Source: Rhodoferax sp. (lineage in GTDB: Bacteria; Pseudomonadota; Gammaproteobacteria; Burkholderiales; Burkholderiaceae_C). Taken from it: a DNA stretch of 10,541 bases. The DNA is taken from contig JAKFXU010000267.1 of NCBI GenBank assembly GCA_021731215.1, positions 1-10,541 of the forward strand. Reading direction: 5' to 3'. A program made the translations under genes and the position numbers. How positions within the stretch are numbered: the stretch's first letter is position 1; the number at the start of each line of letters is the position of its first letter. Below, piece after piece: positions 5,061-10,541 of the stretch. The notes under the pieces are model-generated. The model saw only the letters and a program-made list of their open reading frames with translations. It did no database searches and had not been told where the DNA came from.

Positions 5061-7166
5061 TCAAGCCGACGGGCTGATCGCCGTCAAGCCGAGGTCGGGG
5101 GCGTTCGGCTCGCTCAACAGCCAGACGCTGAACACCGCGCCGGTGGCCTCTTCGCCGCGCTCGCGCCGGTTGGCGCCGCTGATGCTGCCGCCGTAACGCT
5201 CGACCAGCCCGACGCTGATCCACAGGCCCAGCCCGTTGCCGTCGTTCTTGGTGGTGAAAAAAGGGCGGAACAGCTTGTCACGCACGGGCGCGCTCAGTCC
5301 GGCGCCGCTGTCGCAGATTTCAATCACCACACCGGCGCGGCCCTGCTCATTGCGCCGGTCTTGTGTGCGCAGCAGCAGGGTGCCGCCTGCGGGCATGGCC
5401 TGGATGGCATTGATCAGCAGATTGATGACGACCTGCTGCAGCTCCTGGCGGTTGATGCCGATGGGTGTGCTGGCCTGCAGCCGGCGCACCACCTCGATGC
5501 GGGTGTGGGCTAGCAGATGCGCCACCAGCACCAGTGAGTCGTTCAGCGTGCGGTTGACATCGACCGGTTCCACGTAGCCGGCGTAATCCGTGGGGCGCGC
5601 GTACTGCAGCAACTGGGTGACGATCAGGCGCATGCGATCCACCTGCTGGTCCATCAGCTTCAGCTCGGCCGCCACCGGCAGCGCATGGTCAGCGAGGGTT
5701 TCGCGCATCAGGTCCAGGTTGCCCTGCATGACGGCAATCGGGTTGTTGATTTCATGCGCCACACTGGCGGTCAACTGGCCGATGGCCGCCAGTTTTTCCG
5801 ACTTGACGAGTTGCTGCTGCGCCTGCTGCAGTGCGGTGTTGCTCTGGGCCAGTTCCTGCGTGCGCGCGACCACTTTGGCATCGAGTTCGTCGGCCCAGTG
5901 CTGCAGGGCGCGGGTCTTGTCGTCGATCACATTGAGCAACTGGTCCAGATGGGTGGCCAGCGCACCGATCTCGTCGCGCGCCTGCACGGCGCCGACCCGT
6001 GCGCCGCTGTCGCCTTCTTGCACCCGCTGCATGGTGTGGTTCATCTGCTCCACGGGTTTGAAAATGCTGCGCGCCCAGCGCACCGAGAACAGCGCCGCCA
6101 GCACCATCACCAGCAGGAAGATGGCGGCGATCAGCGCCAGCATGCCGTACTTGACCCAGCGAAACGGCTGCTCCAGGTAGCCCACATACAGCATGCCCAC
6201 GCGCTGGCCGACGGCATCGAGCAGCGGCTCGTAGGCCGACACATACCAGTCGTTCACCACAAAGGCGCGGTCCAGCCAGGTGTCGCCGCGGGTCAGCACG
6301 GCCTCGCGCACCGCTTGCGAGACGCGGGTTCCGATGGCGCGCCGGTCCTGGAACAGGCGCACATTGGTGGTGATGCGCACGTCATCCAGGAACAGCGTGG
6401 CGGTGCCGTGGCTGCCCAGGGGCAGCGAGTCCGCGGGGTAGACGATGCGGTTGATGTGGTCGATCAGGGCCAGGTTTTGGTTGAGCAGCAGGCCGCCGCG
6501 CAACAGGGCCAGTGTTTCGCCCCGCGCGCCCAGCACCGGCGTGTTGGAGAGCATGACCAGCGCCCGGTCCTCGATGCTGCGCTCGCTCGGCGCGGCGCCA
6601 CGCGTGGCCAGCAGCGGAATGCGAATGCGCTCGGCCAGATGCGGCGCCAGTGCCAGCAGCTCGGCGGCACTGAGCCGGGCCAGGCTGGCGCCGGCCTGCG
6701 CCCCTGCGCTCGGGGTCAGGGTCGGGGTCGGGTCGGGCGGCACCAGCGGCGCGGGTGGCGTGGCGCTCGCCCAGTCGGCCGTCAGCAGCGCGCCTTGCGG
6801 GTGGTAGAGGTTGATGAAGTCAAAACCAAGCCGGAGTCGCTCCTTGGCCAGCAGGGCTTGCAGGCCCGCCAAATCAGCTTGCGCCAGCGCCAGGTGCAGC
6901 GTGTGCGAGGCGGCCACCGCGTGCGTGCCGGACCCCACTTCACCCAGCACCTGAGCGAAGTAGCCGTGGGCCACCGCCAGGTCGCTGCGCACCTTGGTGA
7001 TCAGCAGGCGGTCGTAGGCGGCATTGCCCCAGATCACCAGCGCGCCCAGCAGCAGCGGCAGCACCACCGCCAGGGGCAGCAGGGCCATCGCCAGCAGTTT
7101 GTTGCGGATGGAGTGGGTGAGCCAGCGCGGTGTCAGCCGGGCCAGCAGCGCCAAAGCCTTTGGCAT
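5061..7166 (-). CDS. Membrane sensor histidine kinase with Cache-like periplasmic domain
   Basis: This 701-residue inner-membrane kinase should sense a periplasmic signal and phosphorylate the regulator encoded just upstream. Order: transmembrane helix 1 (about 24-46); a ~290-residue periplasmic domain whose second half (GTATLFLDDVRITTNVR, then VVNDWYVSAYEPLLD and GMLYVGYLE) reads like a Cache-type domain; transmembrane helix 2 (about 340-362); HAMP; a Gln-rich coiled coil; HisKA with VAHEINNP, phospho-acceptor His471; and HATPase_c with N box NLLINAIQAMPAGG, G1 DSGAGLS and FFTTKNDGNGLGLWIS. A Pro-rich insert occupies about 135-157. The start is ATG 7166, overlapping the regulator stop by one base (TGATG); ATG 7181 is a near alternative. 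No PAS domain was seen. Divergence from fdh suggests formate, or a related electron-donor cue, as signal, but the ligand is unknown. Confidence 0.93.
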   Translation of the reverse strand: MPKALALLARLTPRWLTHSIRNKLLAMALLPLAVVLPLLLGALVIWGNAAYDRLLITKVRSDLAVAHGYFAQVLGEVGSGTHAVAASHTLHLALAQADLAGLQALLAKERLRLGFDFINLYHPQGALLTADWASATPPAPLVPPDPTPTLTPSAGAQAGASLARLSAAELLALAPHLAERIRIPLLATRGAAPSERSIEDRALVMLSNTPVLGARGETLALLRGGLLLNQNLALIDHINRIVYPADSLPLGSHGTATLFLDDVRITTNVRLFQDRRAIGTRVSQAVREAVLTRGDTWLDRAFVVNDWYVSAYEPLLDAVGQRVGMLYVGYLEQPFRWVKYGMLALIAAIFLLVMVLAALFSVRWARSIFKPVEQMNHTMQRVQEGDSGARVGAVQARDEIGALATHLDQLLNVIDDKTRALQHWADELDAKVVARTQELAQSNTALQQAQQQLVKSEKLAAIGQLTASVAHEINNPIAVMQGNLDLMRETLADHALPVAAELKLMDQQVDRMRLIVTQLLQYARPTDYAGYVEPVDVNRTLNDSLVLVAHLLAHTRIEVVRRLQASTPIGINRQELQQVVINLLINAIQAMPAGGTLLLRTQDRRNEQGRAGVVIEICDSGAGLSAPVRDKLFRPFFTTKNDGNGLGLWISVGLVERYGGSISGANRRERGEEATGAVFSVWLLSEPNAPDLGLTAISPSA

Positions 7167-8563
7167 CACGGCAAGGCCCATTCGGCGCAGCGCCGCTCCA
7201 GCGTACGGCGCGAAATACCGAGCAATTGGGCGGCCCGGCTCTTGTCGCCCTGCACCGAGTCCAATACCGCCCGGATATGCTGTTTCTCCAGCGTCTGCAG
7301 GTCGGTGGCGCCATGGCTCTGGCTGGCGGTGGACTGGGGCGGTGCAGTGCGCTGGCCCAGCGAATACAGGGCCGACACATTGAGGCTGCCCAGAATCAGG
7401 GAGCGCTCGATCAGGTTGCGCAGCTCGCGCGCATTGCCGGGCCATTCGTACTGCATCAGGTAGTCCATCTCGGCGGGCGTGATCTCCAGCGGCGCCACGC
7501 CCAGTACGGGGGCCAGTCGGGCCATGAAATGGGGCACCAGATCGGCAATGTCTTCCTTGTGCTCGCGCAGCGGTGGCAGCGTGATTTCCACCACCTGCAG
7601 CCGGTAGTAGAGGTCTTTGCGGAAACGCCCGGCCGCCACTTCTTCCCTGAGGGACCGGTTGGTGGCGGCAATGATGCGCACGTTCACCGGCAGCAGCTTC
7701 TCGCTGCCCACCGGGCGGATCTTGAGGTCTTCCAGCGCGCGCAGCAGCGTGGCCTGCAGGGGCAGGGGCAGATCGGCCACTTCGTCCAGGAACAGTGTGC
7801 CGCCCTGGGCGTAGTAAAACAGGCCGTCGCGCGCCTTGGTGGCGCCGGTAAAGGCGCCCTTGGCGTGGCCGAACAATTCGCTCTCGATCAATTCGGGCGA
7901 CATGGAGGCGCAATTGACCGGCACAAACGGCCCCTGCGCGCGCGGACTCAAGTCGTGCAAGGCGCGCGCCACCAGTTCCTTGCCGGTCCCTGATTCGCCC
8001 TGCAGCAGTACCGTGCTGTTGACGCCGGCGATCCGGCCCAGCGAGCGGGACAGCTCGGTCATGACCCGGGAATGCCCCACCAGTCCGTTGCTGGCATCCT
8101 GGCGCGCCGACAAGGTGTGTTTGAGCACATAGTTCTCGCGCGCCAGCCGGGAGTTCTCATGGCAGTGCTTGATGGCATTGAGAATTTGCGGCACCCGAAA
8201 GGGTTTGAGAATGAAGTCCGAGGCGCCCGCGCGCAGCGCCTCGATCGCGGTGTCGAGGTCGGCAAAGGCGGTGATCAAGATGACCTGCCCCGAAAAGCCC
8301 TGTTCGCGCAGCGCCTTGAGCCAGCTCACGCCATTGCGGCCGGGCAAGGAGATGTCCAGGATGATCAGATCGACATGTTGCGCGTGCAGAATTTCGGCGC
8401 CTTCTTCCGCGCTACCGGCGCTCATCACCGAGTGGCAGCGCGGCACCAGGGTCTTGACCAGGAAGTTGCGCATGCCGGGTTCGTCATCGACGATCAGGAT
8501 CGACCACAACGGCCAGCCTTCCGGGGTCTTGTCGTTCGGTGGAAATGAAGGTGTTTGAGTCAC
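7166..8563 (-). CDS. Sigma-54-dependent response regulator (NtrC class)
   Basis: This 465-residue activator has a receiver (about 20-135) with the acidic pair Asp26/Asp27, phospho-acceptor Asp70 in ILDISLPG, Thr98 and Lys120. The AAA+ domain follows (about 160-390) with Walker A GESGTGKE at 189-196, the sigma-54-contacting GAFTGA loop at 236-241 and Walker B GGTLFLDE at 254-261. A Fis-type HTH closes the protein (about 425-463, GDKSRAAQLLGISRRTLERR). The family activates promoters bound by sigma-54 from distant enhancers, using ATP hydrolysis. All motifs are intact. GTG 8563 is the only plausible start, since a TAA lies in frame four codons earlier. It is transcribed with the kinase and away from fdh; the gap carries the expected enhancer and sigma-54 sites. 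Targets are probably the fdh operon, by inference. Confidence 0.95.
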   Translation of the reverse strand: MTQTPSFPPNDKTPEGWPLWSILIVDDEPGMRNFLVKTLVPRCHSVMSAGSAEEGAEILHAQHVDLIILDISLPGRNGVSWLKALREQGFSGQVILITAFADLDTAIEALRAGASDFILKPFRVPQILNAIKHCHENSRLARENYVLKHTLSARQDASNGLVGHSRVMTELSRSLGRIAGVNSTVLLQGESGTGKELVARALHDLSPRAQGPFVPVNCASMSPELIESELFGHAKGAFTGATKARDGLFYYAQGGTLFLDEVADLPLPLQATLLRALEDLKIRPVGSEKLLPVNVRIIAATNRSLREEVAAGRFRKDLYYRLQVVEITLPPLREHKEDIADLVPHFMARLAPVLGVAPLEITPAEMDYLMQYEWPGNARELRNLIERSLILGSLNVSALYSLGQRTAPPQSTASQSHGATDLQTLEKQHIRAVLDSVQGDKSRAAQLLGISRRTLERRCAEWALP

Positions 8564-8693
8564 GGTAGGCGATTAATGTGAGTGGAAATTCTAGTTGCAA
8601 AGCCGACAGATTTACTCGGGTAAGCGATTTTTCAGACGCATTCGGCCGCGTCCGGCGAGTGGGCCGCGTTGGAAGCAGCAGATGGGGTGAATT

Positions 8694-8720
8694 TTGTTTG
8701 CGACAAGTTGTCGCAAACAA
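8694..8720. promoter_or_regulatory. 27-bp perfect dyad, probable enhancer (UAS) for the NtrC-type regulator
   Basis: Arms TTGTTTGCGACAA (8694-8706) and TTGTCGCAAACAA (8708-8720) flank a single G at 8707 and pair perfectly. The centre lies about 131 bp upstream of the predicted fdh transcript start, a usual distance for NtrC-family enhancers. A Fis-type HTH dimer is expected to bind such a dyad. The assignment to the adjacent regulator is inference from position. Confidence 0.72.
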
Positions 8721-8727
8721 TATGCCA
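8712..8727 (-). promoter_or_regulatory. Sigma-54-like promoter facing the regulator-kinase operon
   Basis: Minus strand reads TGGCATATTGTTTGCG against the consensus TGGCAYRNNNNTTGCW: all fixed positions match except the last. The predicted start is near 8701, giving a 138-base leader to the GTG at 8563. Its -12 half is part of the dyad, so either the match is partly a by-product of the dyad or regulator binding there would block this promoter. Confidence 0.45.
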
Positions 8728-8769
8728 AGTTGGCGGCAATCGATGTCGGGCGGCTGGGCGGCAAGGACG

Positions 8770-8782
8770 CAGATCGTTGATT
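8770..8782 (-). promoter_or_regulatory. IHF-like site between enhancer and sigma-54 promoter
   Basis: Minus strand AATCAACGATCTG fits the IHF consensus WATCAANNNNTTR with one mismatch. It sits about 62 bp upstream of the predicted fdh start, between dyad and promoter, where IHF bends DNA in many sigma-54 systems. The motif is degenerate, so the position is the main support. Confidence 0.4.
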
Positions 8783-8811
8783 TATAGGGCACATGGCGTT
8801 GCTGTGATGAC

Positions 8812-8827
8812 TGGCATGGTTTCTGCT
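8812..8827 (+). promoter_or_regulatory. Sigma-54 promoter of the fdh operon
   Basis: TGGCATGGTTTCTGCT matches TGGCAYRNNNNTTGCW at every fixed position but one (C for the first T of TTGC); the invariant GG and GC are exactly ten bases apart. The transcript would begin near 8838, leaving about 172 bases before the first ATG at 9010. The adjacent NtrC-class regulator carrying GAFTGA supports sigma-54 use here. Confidence 0.72.
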
Positions 8828-9009
8828 ATTTTGCCTGGCGTGCGTGTGCCCTTGTTGCGCTCAGCGGGGGGTGAATCACAAGGCCCATTGCACCGGGGTC
8901 TGTAAAGGGTTTGTACCTACTGGCCCAAACCTATAGACGTGCCTATATTCGCCTTGAGAATTTCGATCGGCAGTTCAGTTCCTATGCGGAACTCTTCAGG
9001 AGACACAGC

Positions 9010-9219
9010 ATGAGTCAAGCGACGACAAAGTTGTCACGGCGAACCCTGTTTGCGGGAGCCAGTACCGTTGGGGCCATTGCTGCCGCAGCCAGTTTGCTGC
9101 CCTCCATCCAGGGTCTGGCGACGCCCACCGCGCAGCAGCCCAAAGCGGCGCCTGCAGCGGGCGGGGGCTACACCTTGAGCGAACACGTCAAGCAGTACTA
9201 CAAGACCACGCTGGTCTGA
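9010..9219 (+). CDS. Formate dehydrogenase-region small Tat-signal protein
   Basis: This 69-residue protein carries a twin-arginine signal ([20 protein letters not shown]) near its N-terminus and a short tail ending [13 protein letters not shown]. It matches the small 'formate dehydrogenase region TAT target' family, found just upstream of fdhA in many proteobacteria. The function is not known; the family is thought to travel through Tat and perhaps to sit with the enzyme. The ATG at 9010 has AGGAGA at 8998-9003 and is well placed. A longer in-frame start at 8911 (TTG) would add residues before the Tat motif and lacks support. It is the first gene of the operon, 43 bases before fdhA, so both probably share the sigma-54 promoter. 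Confidence 0.88.
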   Translation: MSQATTKLSRRTLFAGASTVGAIAAAASLLPSIQGLATPTAQQPKAAPAAGGGYTLSEHVKQYYKTTLV

Positions 9220-9262
9220 TTTCCCTCTATCACGCCGATCCCCGCCGCCATTGGAGAGCCCC

Positions 9263-10541
9263 ATGCTGTTGACCAAAAAAACCGGTGCATCCGACACCGC
9301 CGCCCGTTCCCCGTTCGTGCACAGCCTGCGCCGCGGCCTGGCGCAGGCGCTGCCCACCATGGACCGGCGCGCTTTTCTGCGCCGCTCCGGACTGGGCGTC
9401 GGCGTCGGACTGGCGGCCTCGCAGTTGACGCTGGTAAAAAAAGCCAGTGCGGCGCCTGGAGGGGCGGCGGTTGGTGAGGGCAAGATCGAAATCAAGCGCA
9501 CCATCTGTACTCATTGCTCGGTTGGCTGCGCGGTCGATGCGGTGGTCGAGAACGGCGTCTGGGTGCGCCAGGAGCCGGTGTTCGACTCCCCGATCAACCT
9601 CGGCGCCCATTGCGCCAAGGGCGCCGCCCTGCGTGAGCACGGCCACGGCGAGTTCCGGCTGCGCTACCCGATGAAACTGGTCAACGGCAAGTACCAGCGC
9701 ATCAGTTGGGACACGGCGTTGAGCGAGATCAGCGCCAAGCTGCAGGATTTGCGCAAGGCCAGCGGGCCCGATTCCATTTACTGGGTGGGCTCTTCCAAGC
9801 ACAACAACGAGCAGGCCTACCTGCTGCGCAAGTTCGTCAGCTTCTGGGGCTCCAACAACTGCGACCACCAGGCCCGCATCTGCCACTCCACCACGGTGGC
9901 CGGTGTCGCCAACACCTGGGGTTATGGCGCCATGACCAATTCGTACAACGACATGCAAAACAGCAAGGTCGCCCTGTACATCGGCTCCAACGCGGCCGAA
10001 GCGCATCCGGTCAGCATGCTGCACATGCTGCACGCCAAGGAAAACGGCTGCAAGATGATCGTGGTCGATCCGCGCTTCACCCGCACCGCGGCCAAGGCGG
10101 ACGAATACGTGCGCATCCGCTCGGGCTCCGACATCCCGTTTTTGTTCGGCCTGCTGCATCACATTTTCAAAAACGGCTGGGAAGACAAAAAGTACATCAA
10201 CGACCGCGTCTTTGGCATGGAGAAGGTGAAAGAAGAGGTGCTGGCCAAGTGGACGCCGGACAAGGTGGAGGAGGCCTGCGGCGTCAAGGAGGCGCAGATG
10301 ATCAAGGTCGCGACCTGGCTCCATGAAAACCGTCCCGGCACCATCGTCTGGTGCATGGGGCAGACCCAGCACAGCATTGGCAACGCCATGGTGCGCGCCT
10401 CGTGCATTCTGCAACTGGCGCTGGGCAATGTCGGCAAGTCGGGTGGCGGCACCAATATTTTCCGCGGCCACGACAACGTGCAGGGCGCCACCGACGTCGG
10501 CCCGAACCCCGACTCGCTGCCCGGCTACTACGGCATCGTCG
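9263..10541 (+). CDS. fdhA: Formate dehydrogenase alpha (catalytic) subunit, 3' truncated by window
   Basis: Periplasmic FDH-N/O-type enzymes oxidise formate to CO2 at a Mo or W bis-pterin guanine dinucleotide centre and pass electrons through an iron-sulfur subunit to a membrane cytochrome. Here 426 codons are present of a gene usually about 950-1020. A Tat signal ([15 protein letters not shown], about residues 34-48) marks export. Cys82, Cys85, Cys89 and Cys117 form the 4Fe-4S site (CTHCSVGC plus HCAKG). The active-site segment [11 protein letters not shown] has Cys207 followed by His208, so this is a Cys enzyme, not the selenocysteine form of E. coli FdnG/FdoG. GGAG at 9253-9256 precedes the ATG at 9263. 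The beta and gamma subunits should follow beyond the window. Confidence 0.96.
   Translation, partial: MLLTKKTGASDTAARSPFVHSLRRGLAQALPTMDRRAFLRRSGLGVGVGLAASQLTLVKKASAAPGGAAVGEGKIEIKRTICTHCSVGCAVDAVVENGVWVRQEPVFDSPINLGAHCAKGAALREHGHGEFRLRYPMKLVNGKYQRISWDTALSEISAKLQDLRKASGPDSIYWVGSSKHNNEQAYLLRKFVSFWGSNNCDHQARICHSTTVAGVANTWGYGAMTNSYNDMQNSKVALYIGSNAAEAHPVSMLHMLHAKENGCKMIVVDPRFTRTAAKADEYVRIRSGSDIPFLFGLLHHIFKNGWEDKKYINDRVFGMEKVKEEVLAKWTPDKVEEACGVKEAQMIKVATWLHENRPGTIVWCMGQTQHSIGNAMVRASCILQLALGNVGKSGGGTNIFRGHDNVQGATDVGPNPDSLPGYYGIV

Larger units (their letters stand above)
8564..9009. promoter_or_regulatory. Divergent control region between regulator operon and fdh operon
   Basis: The 446 bases hold no gene. 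In order: an enhancer-like dyad (8694-8720), a sigma-54-like element facing the regulator gene (8712-8727), an IHF-like site (8770-8782), a sigma-54 element facing fdh (8812-8827), then a leader of about 170 bases ending in a strong ribosome site. A weak vegetative candidate, TTGTAC (8911-8916) and TATAGA (8932-8937) with a 15-base spacer, could give basal fdh expression. The short spacing makes this doubtful. Confidence 0.8.

Noticed and set aside
4815..5223. 131-residue minus-strand frame crossing the end of the kinase gene
   Set aside because: It overlaps the kinase in another frame, and the intergenic part shows no family resemblance.
5685..7463. 592-residue plus-strand open frame
   Set aside because: It is antisense to the kinase, rich in Gln/Arg/His/Gly with no domain, and typical of high-GC shadow frames.
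7167..7913. Continuous minus-strand reading frame upstream of the kinase start, giving an apparent 950-residue protein
   Set aside because: This part overlaps the AAA+ domain of the regulator in another frame and translates to low-complexity Arg/Ala/Gly sequence; the kinase begins at 7166 or 7181.
8620..8626. GTAAGCG, the IS66 terminal heptamer, in the control region
   Set aside because: A 7-mer is expected by chance about once in this window on both strands, and the following bases do not match the terminus at 3069.
9023..9035. CGACAAAGTTGTC resembling the core of the 27-bp dyad
   Set aside because: It lies inside the Tat-protein coding sequence, has an extra central base and lacks the outer arm sequence; probably chance.
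9230..10471. 413-residue minus-strand open frame
   Set aside because: It lies antisense to fdhA, whose iron-sulfur, active-site and Tat motifs are unmistakable; the opposite frame has no recognisable motif.

Overview
The window is GC-rich DNA, with genes whose style fits a betaproteobacterium of the Comamonadaceae/Burkholderiales type (for example Rhodoferax, Polaromonas or Acidovorax relatives). The grounds are the formate dehydrogenase gene order, a sigma-54 two-component pair beside it, and the kinds of insertion sequence present. This assignment is inference from gene content; no marker gene for taxonomy is present.

Layout, left to right. (1) 1-791: C-terminal part of a Fic-family AMP-transferase with a winged-helix tail, cut by the window edge. 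(2) 813-1307: a shrunken IS50/Tn5-like IS4-family element that keeps both terminal inverted repeats but has lost most of its transposase. (3) 1421-2044: a TorD/DmsD-type chaperone, probably for the formate dehydrogenase, preceded by a possible 31-codon ORF. (4) 2045-2425: no gene, but a pair of 17-bp inverted repeats bounds about 230 bp. (5) 2426-3124, minus strand: an IS66-family remnant with intact tnpA. Its tnpB start is fused to what looks like the tail of a CopG-like antitoxin, and its terminus interrupts a gene that began inside the end of hipA. (6) 3117-4698, minus strand: a complete hipBA toxin-antitoxin operon with an AT-rich promoter and a perfect 16-bp palindromic operator. (7) 4699-5060: no gene. 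(8) 5061-8563, minus strand: an NtrC-class sigma-54 response regulator followed, with a 1-nt overlap, by a membrane histidine kinase with a Cache-like periplasmic sensor. (9) 8564-9009: a divergent control region. (10) 9010 to the end, plus strand: the small Tat-signal protein typical of formate dehydrogenase loci, then the start of fdhA, the catalytic subunit of a periplasmic, Cys-type molybdo/tungsto formate dehydrogenase, running off the window.

How it fits together. The kinase/regulator pair is divergent from the fdh operon. The gap between them holds a near-consensus sigma-54 -24/-12 element reading into fdh, a 27-bp perfect dyad centred about 131 bp upstream of the predicted start, and an IHF-like site between the two. 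This is the textbook arrangement for an NtrC-type enhancer-dependent promoter. A signal sensed in the periplasm may therefore switch on formate oxidation through this regulator. The TorD-type chaperone would load the folded, cofactor-bearing subunit before Tat export. The stretch between the chaperone and the regulator genes is an accessory zone of toxin-antitoxin genes and decayed insertion sequences, which has probably split an older fdh cluster.
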